DNA of 64,000 nt from Schistocephalus solidus (GCA_017591395.1 WEDG01005447.1:62001-126000); one strand, 5' to 3'. Shown: positions 10,637 through 21,935, counted from the stretch's first letter. Notes: a model not told the origin generated them from the letters alone. Program-made: numbers and translations.

Positions 10637-11082
10637 GTAGGTATATCCGATTCAGAACGATTTGCCATTTTCAAAACAATAGACAACAATCTTTAACATA
10701 AACGGTGAACTAGAAAAGAAGCAGTAAAAAAACTCCTACGGTTAAATCGGAGGCGGAGTTCAGCGAGCCGCCAATTTAAAAAAAAAATGAGAAAAAAACT
10801 GCTTCACTAAAACATTAATAGATAGATGCTATGGGATAGTGCTGTGATGTTGCTGACAACGTATGAGGGTTCGGAACGCTCCTTGTCATGTGAGAGATAA
10901 TATAGCAGTCAGAGCTACTGTTTGTAACCACCAGTGGAGGTGAGAGAGGACGGACTCATCGTGGACACCAGGGTCAAAACGAAGAGGGGACAATATAGGT
11001 CATGAGATCATCATTGAGATGCGACCTTGCCGACTGCATAGTCCACCAATCAAAGAGGCAAAACCATTAGAACCCTCCTTGA
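10637..11082 (-). mobile_element. Family B LINE 3' UTR (B1, right part)
   Basis: The sequence matches 54,260-54,700 and 60,220-60,680 base for base over long stretches. It is 5'-truncated at about 11,082, where family F linker sequence resumes. B1 contains no coding part of note. Confidence 0.8.
10718..10805 (-). other. ENE-like 3' UTR structure of B1
   Basis: GAAGCAGT (10,718-10,725) and ACTGCTTC (10,798-10,805) are perfectly complementary. Next to them lie runs of seven A on the left and six on the right of the plus strand (U tracts in the RNA), then CTCCTA and GAG arms. A GGCGG/CCGCC hairpin lies between the arms. The inner stem is weaker here than in the B copy at 60.3 kb. Confidence 0.55.
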
Positions 11083-11876
11083 TCCTACTGTTTGCACACC
11101 AAGCAAATGAAGACTTCTGGTTTGCGGTCACATTACTGGCGCAAAACATCTCTCTGTGATGAGGGATGACTTATTGGCACTAAATTGGCAAAACATTCTG
11201 ACCGGAAATCCGGATGTAGATGGACCACTCTCAGGGGCGTTATCAACGACACTATTCACTGCCACTGCCCTATTAAAAAGTACAAAAGGTCAAACCACCC
11301 TGTTTGGTTAACGCAAGATTTGAAAAGACAACTGAACCGAAGAAATTAACTCTGGAGAACGTATAAAGCAACAAATCAACCTATGCATTACAAAGATTTT
11401 CGCCGTAAGCGGAATGAAATATGGTTAAATACCTGCAGATCGCGGAAGGAGTATGAGGCTGAAATGAGAGAACGGACCGTCGATAAGCCAAAAGTAATAG
11501 TGAGCTACATCAATAGTCGGTTGAAGAATAAGATGATGGCAGTTTTGAAATGTGAAAAAAATGAAAATATTAATGAAAATCAAGATAAGGCAGAACAACT
11601 TAGTCAATTTTTCGCATCTGTCTTTGCAGATGAAGCAGATTTTAACCAAACAGACTTTCAAACAAGAAGTAAAGACCCAGTCATTGAGGACCTCGAATTC
11701 ATTGAAGATGTGAATCAGGAGCTTCTTGCACTTAACGACACCAAGTCTCCGGGTCTTGATCAAATACCAACAAAAGTACTGAAGGAGCTTGCTAGCGAAC
11801 TCTATAAACCACTCTCGGGCATTTTACAGTCGTCCTTCGCTCAAGGCATCCTCACCTCTGATTGGAAATCAGCATG
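11083..11876 (+). mobile_element. Family F LINE, part 2 (F3): linker and RT N-terminus
   Basis: This continues F3 after the nested B1/A1 block. A linker segment (MRDDLLALNWQNILTGNPDVDGPLSGAL, near 11,145-11,230) is followed by an open frame at 11,383-11,877 (FRRKRNEIWLNTCRSRKEYEAE, then YINSRLKNKMMAVLK, NDTKSPGLDQIPTKVLKELASELYKPLSGI, QGILTSDWKSA). The frame stops where element G begins, so the RT palm is missing. I do not see F3 resume beyond G. Confidence 0.8.
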
Positions 11877-12179
11877 ACAGTTCGACCGTCAATTTCGACG
11901 AGGTCCACCGTATGCTCCACACAGGTGGTGCAGGGACGGTGAATTGCACGTGAATTAGTTTTAAGTGATAGTAGCCTTGCGCTGCAGCTACCGCACTCTC
12001 TCCTCCTCCCCCACCTGAGCCCGGTGTCAAGACATAGTTAAGAAAACATGAGATGGGAGAGGCCGCAGGTGGCTGGCACGGCAGAAGCCGCCCCTGGGTG
12101 TACCATCACACTTGGCTCGGATCCCACGGAGTGGGAGTGCCATAAAGGCCACATTTAGAAGGAGCCATTACAGCCTGAC

Positions 12180-12660
12180 TCTCAGTCCGCCAGTCAGCCA
12201 CTCCACACAAACACACATTGGACTGACCACGTGGTGCGAGTTATCCCGTTAGTTGGCAACCTTCCAAGCCACGGCTTTTAGCGCACCGTGATAGTTCCAA
12301 GCGCGTCAGATTGTTTATAGTGAGGAAAATGTGCTGATCTATTGACCTCACTTTCTCCCCCACTCCCACAATCAGACCACCATCCGAGCCATTCAGTTAT
12401 CTCAGGTGGGAAAGGGCGCATTGGCTGACGGGTCGGCGTACCCGTCTTCGCGCGCCACAGCATGACCTGGCCCTCGTAACGCACACACCAGGATTAAATT
12501 ACTCAGGAGGTATGGAGGAGCCATCGCCATCTGACTCCCAGTCCACTGGTCAGCCACTCGACACACACAGCACATACACTGGGCCGACTGCGTGGTCTAG
12601 GTTAAGCGTCAGATTGGCAACCTTCCAAGCCACGGTTTCTAGGAAACCATGATTTTATCA
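12180..12660 (-). repeat. Direct repeat inside the G 3' UTR
   Basis: About 110 bases at 12,176-12,290 and 12,536-12,652 resemble each other (plus strand: ctgactctcagtccgccagt... and ctgactcccagtccactggt..., both running into ggcaaccttccaagccacgg). The spacing is about 360 bases. This looks like an internal duplication carried by the family rather than two insertions. Confidence 0.6.
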
Positions 12661-12773
12661 GGTGCATTATGATGATTGTGAAGGTGTTGTCGATGTATTA
12701 GTGTAGATGGTGTTCGCTGATGTGGCTTAGCCTCCAGTGGTTAACCACAGGTAGTCATGGAGGCGCATGTGTC

Positions 12774-13704
12774 CTAATAGGCCCATGCAGTGTGTAAATG
12801 TGCAGGAGCAGTGAGGGCAGTGGAGGCGGGCGTGGAGACTGTATGTCGGAGCCACAGGCACTGGCTTACCAGTCTCCTTGCCATGGATTCACAGGTGATC
12901 GACCAGGCCGATGCGTGAGTTGAAGTTGCGGGTGAATTGTGGGCAGGAGAAATCGGTAGAGGCTGGGGGGATGTCATTCGTGGTAGTGGGGGTGGCAGTG
13001 GCGGCAAGAATGGTAGGAGTGGAGGGTGTGCATGATGTTTTGGTGTTGTCGGCATTGCGGTGAATTCCGCTGTCATGGATGCGCATGTGAGCGAATAGGT
13101 CAATGCAATGAGTGAATGCGCGAGAAAAGTGAGGACAGTGGAGTTGACGATCTTTGCTGCGTGTTGGTGCTCCAGGCACTGGTTCACCAGTCTCTGTACG
13201 ATAAACTCGCGATTGATCGACCAGGCCAATGCGCGAGGTGAATGTGCGGTCGCATTGAGGACAGTTTAGGAGATGGTCCCCATCGCTGGTGGTGGTGGTG
13301 GACGTAGTGAAGGTAAAGGCGGTGATGGTTGCGTTGGTGGGGGTATCAGACAATGAGTATTGGGATGTAGTATCTATGATGGTGGGAAAAATGGAATTGA
13401 TGCCAGGAGTGAGGGTGGGGGAGTCTGAAGGAGGGTTGGCAGAATTCGACATAGAAGTTGGAATTGTCGGATTTTTGGTTTATAGCCTCCGAAGATGTCC
13501 AACCAAGCCGATTCGCGCGCGGAAGGTGCGTTGACAGCGCGCACATGTTGGCAGGGCCTGGGCATCGACAATGATTTTCCGAGGTGCTGGTGACTTTCGT
13601 GCCGCTCTTTTGGCCTTTGCGGCGGCGATACGGTTGGCCTCATAGATTGCTAAACCAGTCTTCATGGATATTCTCCATGCCGGTCTATCCTGGGCGAGGT
13701 CCAC
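12774..13704 (-). pseudogene. Zinc-finger-like C-terminal domain of G, decayed
   Basis: In order on the minus strand: ARKSPAP basic linker; module 1 CARCQRTFRARIGLVGHL (about 13,560-13,500); Ser/Thr/Pro-rich spacer; module 2 CPQCDRTFTSRIGLV; module 3 CPHFSRAFTHCIDLFAHMRIH; a second spacer; module 4 CPQFTRNFNSRIGLVDHL; and a fifth in another frame toward 12,780. Modules 3 and 4 have Phe instead of the second Cys, so metal binding would be lost. The main frame is 12,889-13,452, with shifts on both sides. A nucleic-acid-binding role is inferred from the C2H2 pattern only. Confidence 0.75.
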
Positions 13705-13745
13705 CCAGGTCGCCGTGTTTATTTGCAGTTGCTTCAGCTATTTCT

Positions 13746-14393
13746 TTAAAGTGTCCTTAAAGCGTCGTTTTTGACCTTCCTGTCGGTGAGCACCCGTAGC
13801 GACATCTCCGTAGAAAAGGCGTTTGGGATGTAGCTTGCCGTCCATTCCTTACTGGTTACACTTGCCTCGGTATGGTGTGGATGTATAGGATTCCGGTCCA
13901 CTCCAGGACTTCCGTGGCCAGGATCCAGTCTTGCCATCTCAGCTTACGTATTCTGCGGAGGCACCTGAGATGGACATGATTCAGCTTCCTGGCTTGGTTC
14001 GAATAGACGGTTCAGGTCTCCGATAAGTAAAGGAGTGTCTCCAAAGACGATAACCTTGTACATCTTCAGTTTGGTTTTCAGGTGAATACTGCAGTGATTC
14101 CACACGGAGGCCTTCAGTCGGCCGAAGATCTGACTAGCTTACGAGATCCGTTGGGCAACCTGGTCATCGATTCTCGTGTTGTATGACAGCGTGCTTCCTA
14201 GATAAGCGAAGGTTTCCACGTTTTTGAGTTGAGAACCGTTGACATAGATTCGAGGAGCATTGTATTCCGCGCTGGGTGGCGGCTGGTGCATGACAACCGT
14301 TTTGGCTGTACTGATTGTTAATCCAAAATCGGCGCAGGCTTCGGCGAAGCGGTCCATGCTCCTTTGCATGTCCTCCTCCGTTACGGTGTTTAG
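13746..14393 (-). pseudogene. RT thumb/C-terminal region of G, decayed
   Basis: The segment 14,139-14,369 reads MQRSMDRFAEACADFGLTIS, TAKTVVMHQPPPS, AYLGSTLS and IDDQVAQRI, the region just after the RT catalytic YVDD box in RTE-type enzymes. Downstream frames (13,746-13,937) have lost the expected RILKLRW...DxEVL reading through several shifts. The catalytic core is absent because the element is truncated at 14,393. Confidence 0.7.
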
Positions 14394-15327
14394 AATTTAG
14401 AATTTATATTTGGTTAGCACCGGGAAGGTACTGTCTAAGCAAACATTAGTAACGAAATAAAGTTATGACAATGTGTGCAGATAAATGTACAAATACATAA
14501 CTTGTCCTGCTATGTCAACAGTTAGCAATGTTTTAAAATTAATGGTGAACTAGAAAAAATAAGCAGTGAAAAAAACTCCTATCATGAGAATGGAGGCAGA
14601 GTTCAATAGGCCTTCATTTTCGAATAGAAGGTAGGAGAAAAAAACTGCTTAGGAAAAAATGGTCAGGTGGTAGAATAGGGTAATACTGCAGTAGCATTTC
14701 AGAATGAGATAATGAAACGTCGAGGGTGATTCGTTCTTGATCACTTAGGCGTATGAAACAGAATCTCACGAAAATGCGTCAATAAACCTTAGTCCTCAGC
14801 ATCATAGGATCCAGAATTGAATTCTGATGATGGTTAATATCCAAAGAAACCGCAGCATTTAAGACTGTGGACCACCAAATTTGTACGTCCGAATGACGTC
14901 ATCGTTTTGGAGGACGGGTGATATAAGGAGACATTATAGTTCATGGGCGTCTCGAGGTAGCGTAAATATAGTTTCAAGAGGGTTACTCAAATTCCCGATG
15001 GTCCTTTTCTCCGAGTCATGGGGAAAGCTACTGGGAAAAGATGAGGAAAATAAAAGGTTAATAGAATCAGTGTTAAGATAAATGTGCAGTCTTCGCTTGA
15101 ATGCAGATAGACTAGATTACGACCTTATTTCAATTGGCAAGTTATTCTAAAGAAAACTTTACCTAGAAGCAAAGAAAAGAGAGCGTTTACACGTGGAGGA
15201 TGCTGGGGGAGGTATAATTAGTTCAGAATTTCTTAGGTTATAAGGAAGACTAACGGGGGTAATGACAGAAAGCTTTGGGAGAGTTGAACTATTATTAAGT
15301 CAAAACAAGGAGACAAAAGCCTGCAGG
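14394..15327 (-). mobile_element. Family D LINE 3' part, 5'-truncated (D')
   Basis: The minus strand matches the 3' part of the D element at 20,800-21,730 nearly base for base (ORF2 C-terminus from CLLFRLNNSSTLPKL on, then the 3' UTR). The junction at 15,327 is directly fused to family E RT on the same strand. It therefore forms an in-frame-looking tail (LLSPCFDLIIVQLSQ) that is not part of E. Confidence 0.85.
14560..14651 (-). other. ENE-like 3' UTR structure of D'
   Basis: TAAGCAGT (14,560-14,567) pairs perfectly with ACTGCTTA (14,644-14,651). The inner arms CTCCTA and TAGGAG also pair. Seven A and six or seven A on the plus strand give U tracts on both sides in the RNA. A third, distal stem is possible between GGAGGC- and GCCTTC-containing segments. 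Confidence 0.65.
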
Positions 15328-16368
15328 AACGTCCTGGACGGAAGCCGTGTTGGGCATCGCATAGGATTTGGTTGTTTTCCAGATAGCGCATTAAATGCCT
15401 CTTGATAATACGCTCCATTATTTTGCATGCTATGCAAGTTAAACTGACAGGGCGGTAATTTTCACAGTCGAGTCGTGAACCTCCTTTATAGATCGGGGCG
15501 ATGAATGCGCATTTCCATTCTTCCGGGAGTTTGCTTTCTTCAAAGGACTTTTGGAATATGATGGACAGTGGTATACACAGTTCGTTAGCAAGTTCTCTTA
15601 GGGCTAATGCAGGAATTCTATCCGGCCCAGGCGACTTGGCTGGTTTTATACGGAGTAATTCGGTTTTAACTACGGTCGGTGAAAAGTCTAGGTCTAGGTC
15701 CTCCGTTGTGGATGAGGAGGAGATGGAGGAGTAAGGTAAAGGGGGGGTACACATTGGTTGACAAACTGTTTGAATAGCAGCAAAATTATTAGGCTCTCTA
15801 GTGAAGACGGTCTGGAAGAATTTGGAAAGAAGGGATGCTTTAACCTGGTCATCGGTCTCCAATTTTCCATCTGCAGACCTAAGGGCGGGTATCATCTCCT
15901 GAATTTTCTTTTGTACTCCGTATGTAGCCGTAAAGCATTTTGGGGTGTTCCAACGATTTTTGCAGTATGTTTAGCTCAAACTTCCTCCGCAGCTTAGTAG
16001 CCTCACATTTACAAACGTTGCGTTGTTGCTTATATTCCCGTAAGTGAGCATCGGAGCCGGTTTGTCTGTAACGCCTCCAGAAGCGATTTCTTTTTTTGAA
16101 AGAGGCCTGCAAAGTTGAGTTTATCCACTTTGGGCGGTTTGTGGTTGTCTTTTTCCTGAGAGGACAGTTGAGGTAAACAATCCTTTTCAATAACGAACTC
16201 AATGTCGTCCAATCTTTATTGGTTTCACCATGTAGTTCTGTTTCCCAGGATATCTCTGACAGTTGTCTTCTCATAAGTGAGTAGTCCCCCTTCCAAACGT
16301 TTCTTACCCAAGTATCGGGTAAATTTGGTTTGGAAAACAGTGAGTACTCGAAGCACAGCGTAATGTGA
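15328..16368 (-). mobile_element. Family E LINE fragment: EN end, linker, RT N-terminus (E6)
   Basis: Minus strand. An EN C-terminal piece (LDSHYAVLRV, a one-base-shifted SDHYAVLRV) near 16,370-16,300 is followed by the linker (15,879-16,274: SWETELHGETNKDW, RPKWINSTLQASFKKRNRFWRRY, CEATKLRRKFELNI). The RT N-terminus comes next (15,330-15,895: AKSPGPDRIPALALRELANELC, LPEEWKCAFIAPIYKGGSR, ENYRPVSLTCIACKIMERIIKRHLM, QHGFRPGRSC). It stops right after GRSC, where family D 3' sequence is fused. It is the best-preserved copy of this RT block in the window. Confidence 0.8.
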
Positions 16369-16450
16369 ATCTAATACAGATATACCGGCTTGTAAGGAAT
16401 CAATACTTTGATCTACACTTCGAAGACATTTTTTCATTTGTCACAACAAC
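16369..16450 (+). mobile_element. Family H LINE remnant, left flank of D2 (H1 part 1)
   Basis: About 80 bases match 23,610-23,692 (tacagatataccggct..., ...catttgtcacaacaact), the ORF2 C-terminal region of H. The rest of this H copy is at 21,731-21,935, beyond the inserted D2. Confidence 0.65.
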
Positions 16451-16981
16451 TAAAGTCAAGGTCAACGGCGGTTCGTTAAAATTTGAAGATAAGTGAATTC
16501 TCAAATTTTCAACTGATTTCTACGTTTCCTGTAGAAAATATTAGCTTAATTATTGACAATTAATTGTATTTCTACCTCATCATCAGCTGCACATACCTGC
16601 AGTTATTGCAATTGCAAAAGGGAGAAATATAGAGTTTTTAAACTTTTTCACCCTACATAGCCTCATTAAAGTTCTCGCAAATTTACGTCAAAGCGACGGA
16701 ATCTAAAGGCTAATTCTAGAAATAAAATTGAAAATTTGTAAGTTTACGTTATTTCCAGCGAAGAATAATTTGTAGTAACTGGTATACCAGTTGATATAAT
16801 TTTCATCCTGCATAGCCTCTTCGCTAGTTCTATTTTCAGTTTAAACTCGTTACCTAGCAGATATTTGCTTGCAGTGACTTGCTTAAAATATTAAATCTTT
16901 TTATTCCGCAAAAACGTTACTAGTAACAATTTTTCCTTCGTATTATTGATTTGAAAAAGTACTTATATTTTTAAAACCAAT

Positions 16982-18107
16982 ATGAAACCCCAGTCAGTAC
17001 TTAGACGCAAACATCCTCTTCGCGTAAAACTTCCACTAGAACAACCCACCTTAAGCATGAAGAAATTAGATCTTGACGCCCTGGAAAACTTTAATACCTT
17101 TATGTCTAAATATGGTTCTCTCTTCACGATCCTTGGTACCATTTTTGAGGGAAAGTTGTCTTCACTCACTTCTCAACAATGCGTGAAACTAGAGCCTTTT
17201 ATAAACATGGTCCGTACTGAGTCCCTTGACCGACATAAGAGAAGTTTCAATTTTCTTTTAAAAAACGTTCCCAAGAGTAAAATCCCCCTGGACGTTGCAT
17301 TTCATTTCCTTTACTCGTGCGGCTTTAACTTTAAAGTCGCTGAAGCTAAAAGGTTATCTTCCCGTAGTAAAAACCCTCCTATTCTGGTCAAACGTTTTTT
17401 TCAGCGATTGAAGTTTGACCTTATTTTTCTCTAGGCATGAGCACTCAGCTCAATATTTGAAAAAAACAGGTTGTTTATCTGTAGGGATAAAACCCCAATG
17501 GAACGTCGGGTTTCACCCTCATTAGCAAACAAGAAGCCTTGGTCTACACCTTCAATACCAAAAGTTATCTCAGAGGTTTGTCCTGTAGCTAAAGCAAGCC
17601 CACGGCCCTCCGGATCGACAGGAATTTCGATTCCAGCTGAATCTTCACCCGTTAACCTTGTTTCTGGGTTTGAGGGAAATTGTGTCAACTCCACTTCTTT
17701 TCTCATCCCAAGCAAAACCATGCCGGCTATACCTGCCAAATCAACTAACCCTAAGAAAACTCCTAGTAAATCTAAATCTGTGGCTAATCCAGGCTTTAAG
17801 ATCAGCAATGGCATTACCGATGGGAAACCTGCTAACCCCTCAGCCTCTACAACAGCTGCGAACGCTAACGTTAGCCTCTTTCCCAACCCAAAAATTGTCC
17901 GAAATCCACAAATATTTAATGCTTCTAATTATGCTACCAGTTTTTTTCGAAATCAATTATTCCTTTTTTTCAAATGCACGTTTTTCCGCCAATTTTTCGC
18001 TAACGTCCCTCAAAAATCTCATTTCTATGCCACTCCCTATCTTTCAAACGCCACAATATAGCCTTCCCTTCCAAGGTTTTTCATCCAAATATGCCGCTGT
18101 ACAATAA
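16982..18107 (+). pseudogene. ORF1 of D2
   Basis: The start at 16,982 gives MKPQSVLRRKHPLRVKLPLE. An RRM-like core follows at residues about 72-135 (DRHKRSFNFLLKNVPKSK, VAFHFLYSCGFNFKVAEAKRLSSRSKNPPILV). The C and A elements in the window share this core (NVIIRDIS...CGLNIRIASTKRLNSRSKN; NFILRNIP...SGLGLRLVYAKRL). A shift near 17,410 moves the frame to a Ser/Pro/Asn-rich region (17,471-18,061) and then to a third frame. The expected role is LINE RNA binding in the retrotransposition complex. Confidence 0.75.
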
Positions 18108-18239
18108 TCTCAGTTCTCTTAACAGTAACATTTCGACAAATTGTAGACCAGAGCAATTTTGTTTCCCACCTTTCGTTTCTTCTTTCCAGTTTTCTTCTCC
18201 GCCACCAAATTATCCTTTTTAATAAATACTGATGAGCGT

Positions 18240-20933
18240 AACCTGCTGCTCAGGAATACGCTCAGCTTAGTTTCACTCAATGTGAGGTCAGTTGTAAATA
18301 AGATGGCTGAGCTTAGAACAGTAGCCTTTTGAGCTTGATCCAGATGTGCTGTGCATCACTGAATCCTGGGCTCACTCTCTTATTTCTGACTCGACGCTTG
18401 CTATAGATAATTTCAATTTGTACCGACAAGACCGCGCTGAAAAAAACGTGGCGGTGGTTGCCTCCTTTATATTAAGTCATCCTTTGTACATTTCCCTTTT
18501 TCATCTGAACATTTCGTCTTTTTCTGGAAATGTATGCTTTTGCTTCAGTCATCCTCCCGCACAATAAAAAAAGCGGTAATTGGCTGTGTCTATAATCCTC
18601 CGTGTTATTCTGGCAATGAAAGCGAGCTCTGTGAACTATTTGAAAAAGTTGCAGACACTCAGTTTGATGTCAAAATAATCGTAGGCGATTTTTAATCTGC
18701 CAGACATTGACTGGCAGGCCAATTCCTCTCCGCCTAAACATCAGAAATTGGTCGATACTATTAACTTTTACAAACATGTCCCAACTGGTCAGATCAGTTA
18801 CTAGAAATGACAACATTTTTAGATTTAATTTTTTTACAAACGATGTTCACCCTCTCTTTATGAATTTCCATCATGATCTATTTACAAGTGATCACGCAAT
18901 AATTCACTGTTGTTTTCCAATTCCCCTTCTTACGAAGCCTGAGTTTTAAATGCAATAACCTCGACTTTGCTAACATAAACCATGAAACAGTAAATAATTT
19001 CGTAAGCACTCTAGATTGGCATAGCATATTCTCAATCAATGATCTAAACTTTTTCCGTGAGCTATTGCAGAGCCTCACAGAAAAAAATCCAGGCTTTTTA
19101 TCCCGTTTAAGATTTTTTTAATTCACATTCAGCTTCTTCTACTGTTCCGCATTTTCTCCAGAACAGACTTAAAAAAATTACGAAAAGCAACTTAAAGATT
19201 CATCTAAAAGCTCTTTGTCAGTTCATTTAAGGATTGCACAAATATTTGAATTAGCATCGAGAATAAGGCTCGCGCGAGATAAGCGTAGGGAGTCTCGGGC
19301 ACTAAGTGATGCCAATTCATCCAAATCTGTTGCTCAAATCTTTCATGTTCGGTCATCGGCTAAGCGTCTGAATGTAACTCCGCCCTTACTCGACTGTAAC
19401 AGAAAATTTGTTACAGATGATTTGGGCAAAGCAGAATTGTTAAACTCGTTTTTTTGCCAACCACTTTACCACTGAAACTAGCCCCACTCCCACAATTCCT
19501 CTGCTTTCAAATTCGCTTCTAACAACTATTAATTTCTCGCCTTCATGTATTCAAAAAGAAATAGCTCACCTAAAAAAATTCACATTCAGTTGGAACTGAT
19601 AACATTCCAAACTCACTTATTAAACAGTTAAGGGATTTTCCACCTTTACTAAGCAAATTATACTCAGTATTTCTCGAAAATGGTTTCTTCCCCGATTATT
19701 GGAAAACTTCTATTATAATACCAGTTTTTTAAATCTGGTTCCCGCTCGGACATTCATAACTATCGCGGTGTTCATAAAACGCCCTCTCTTGCTAAACTCT
19801 TTCGAAAAACTAATTGCAAAAACAAATCACGGATTTTTGCATAAGCAATAAAATTATCAACTTATCCCAACACGGCTTCTTACCGGACCGTTCTTGTGAA
19901 ACCTGCCACATGTCTTTTTCTAAATCTACTAACCTCTCTTCGTAATGATCATCTATCTGTAGTAGTTATTTATTTTGATCTTAGTAAGGCATTCGATAAG
20001 GTGCCTCATAAACGACTTCTAGCTAAACTAGAAGCTATAGGATTCCGTAGTCCCCTTACTGACTTTATTAGATCATACCTAAATGATCGAAAACAAAAAG
20101 TTTTTAGTAGGGTCCTCATACTCAAGTCCTACCCCGATTGTCAGTGGTGTCCTTCAAGGTACCGTATTAGGTCCTTTGTTGTTCTTACTGTATATAAATG
20201 ATATTTCATCGATAGTTAAACATTCTCAATCTTTTTATTTATGCTGATGATCTCAAATGCGTTTATTCTTTCTCTAACTCTACAACCGAACGGTGCCTAG
20301 AACAAATTCATTCAGACTTAGACGCTCTTTCGGCCTGGAGCTCCACATGGCTAATGGAGTTCTCACCTACTAAGTGTCGCTACATGAGTTTTGGGCCTGT
20401 AAGGCTGCCGCAACCTCTTATCTTTGAAGGTTGCCATATGATTGAATGTTCCTCCATCAAGGACTTGGGCTTAAGCTACACCAATAAATTAGATCTTTCG
20501 CCTCATGCCGATAGAATTACGGCCAAAGCTGCTCAGATTTGCGGCTTTATTTCTTATAATTTCTACCTTCCTGAAATTAAATTAAGACTTTATCGTATGT
20601 TTGTACTTCCCATTCTTGAATTTTTGCTGTCCTTTTCTTCGGTTTGATGAACGAATCTAGCCGTTCAAAAATTGAAAAATGTTCAAAGAAATTTCACCAA
20701 AAAAACTCCTATATCCGACTCTTTTTAACTACTTCCTACTCAACAAGATGCCAGCTAACGAAGCTAAAAATTTCTTTGGGTCAGGAGACTTGAAGCAGGC
20801 TTTTTGTCTCCTTTTTCGTCTTAATAATAGTTCAACTCTCCCAAAGCTTTCTGTCATTACCCCCGTTAGTCTTCCTTATAACCTAAGAAATTCTGAACTA
20901 ATTATACCTCCCCCTGCATCCCTCCACGTGTAA
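18240..20933 (+). pseudogene. ORF2 of D2 (endonuclease and RT), broken
   Basis: The endonuclease shows LVSLNVRSVVNKMAELR-like text near 18,270, PDVLCITESWAHS (18,340-18,375), YNPPCYSGNESEL, a GDF box near 18,690 and FTSDHAIIH (18,885-18,910). The RT shows DGFRPDRSCETCH-like text near 19,880, VVVIYFDLSKAFDKVPHKRLL (19,960-20,020), GVLQGTVLGPLLFL in shifted frame near 20,150, YADDLKCVYSFS near 20,240, MEFSPTKCRYMSFGP (20,354 on), KDLGLSYTNKLDLS and IKLRLYRMFVLPILEF. At least seven frame changes are visible. Confidence 0.8.
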
Positions 20934-21471
20934 ACGCTCTCTTCTTTGCTTCTAGGTATAGTTTTCTTTGGAATAACTTGCCAATTGAAATAAGGTCGTT
21001 AACTAGTCTATCTGCATTCAAGCGAAGACTGCACATTTATCTTAACACTGATTCTATTAACCTTTTATTTTCCTCATCTTTTTCCCAGTAGCTTTCCCCA
21101 TGACTCGGAGAAAGGACCATCGGGAATTTGAGTAACCCTCTTGAAACTATATTTACGCTACCTGGAGACGCCCATGAACTATAATGTCTCCTTATATCAC
21201 CCGTCCTCCAAACGATGACGTCATTCGGACGTACAAATTCGGTGGTCCACAGTCTTAAATGCTGCGGTTTCTTTTGGATACTAACCATCATCAGAATTCA
21301 ATTCTGGATCCTATGATGCTGAGGACTTAAGTTCATTGACGCATTTTCGTGAGATTCTGTTTCATACGCCTAAGTGATCAAGAACGAATCACCTCGACGT
21401 TTCATTATCTCATTCTGAAATGCTACTGCAGTATTACCCCTATTCTACCACCTGACTATTTTTTTCCTAAT

Positions 21472-21555
21472 CAGTTTTTTTCTCCTACCTTCTATTCGAA
21501 AATGAAGGCCTATTGAACTCTGCCTCCATTTTCATGGTAGGAGTTTTTTTCACTG
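21472..21555 (+). other. ENE-like 3' UTR structure of D2
   Basis: Outer arms CAGT (21,472-21,475) and ACTG (21,552-21,555); inner arms CTCCTACC (21,482-21,489) and GGTAGGAG (21,536-21,543), eight perfect pairs. The intervening strands are T7 on the 5' side and T7C on the 3' side. A distal stem can form from AATGAAGGC- and GCCTCCATTTTC-type segments. Confidence 0.65.
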
Positions 21556-21730
21556 CCTATTTTTTTCTAGTTCACCATTAATTTTTAAAACATTGCTAAC
21601 TGTTGACATAGCAGGAAAATTTATGAATTTGTACATTTTATCTGCACACATTGTCATAACTTTATTTCGTTACTAATGTTTGCTTAGACAGTACCTTCCC
21701 GGTGCTAACCAAATATAAATATAAATTCTA

Positions 21731-21935
21731 AATAGGTAATCTCCGATCCTTCGGGATGACTGTGCTCAGATTTGACTGTTAAAACAATTTCTTTCTACTT
21801 GAATATGTTAGTCACTACTTTGCAATGGCGTGCCTTTCGACTGCAATTTTGCAGTTACATTTTTTTTATTAATAGGGTCTTCAAAGGCAATGCCTATTAC
21901 TTTTAAATATACTGAAATATACTAAGCTATACTGA
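21731..21935 (+). mobile_element. Family H LINE 3' end (H1 part 2)
   Basis: This matches the 3' UTR of H at 23,950-24,500 (ataggtaat...atcc, ...gtgcctag, ...cactactttg). It ends with AATAGGG (21,871-21,877), CAAAGGC, GCCTATT (21,892-21,898) and an atatactgaa-type tail to 21,935. The next H copy starts immediately, so the two lie head to tail. Confidence 0.75.

Larger units (their letters stand above)
11877..14393 (-). mobile_element. RTE-like retrotransposon with C2H2-like modules, 5'-truncated (G)
   Basis: Read on the minus strand: an RT C-terminal region, a run of zinc-finger-like modules, then a GC-rich 3' UTR of about 0.9 kb. The RT segment (AYLGSTLSYNTRIDDQVAQRI) and the CPQCDRTFTSRIGLV modules are, from memory, a combination abundant in diphyllobothriidean tapeworm genomes. 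Composition is visibly more GC-rich than the surrounding LINEs, so it is a different lineage. It interrupts F3 at 11,876 and abuts a family D 3' end at 14,394. Confidence 0.75.
16451..21730 (+). mobile_element. Nearly complete family D LINE (D2)
   Basis: About 5.3 kb with all parts in order: 5' UTR (16,451-16,981), ORF1 (16,982 to about 18,107), ORF2 with EN (about 18,240-18,950), linker and RT (about 19,200-20,933), structured 3' UTR (20,934-21,690) and an AAATATAAATATAAATTCTAAA tail. The start matches that of D1 at 3667, so it is probably full length. Flanks on both sides are family H, which makes D2 younger than H1. Relative to the intact H sequence, about 260 bases are missing at the insertion site. 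Confidence 0.85.

Noticed and set aside
10198..10689. An endonuclease with its own start at 10,689
   Set aside because: The first codons derive from the host B element. The A1 part begins just before the GDFN box, so the start is accidental.
13289..13534. Plus-strand Val-rich reading frame opposite the zinc-finger-like region
   Set aside because: It is an antisense shadow of the minus-strand Ser/Thr/Pro-rich spacer of element G.
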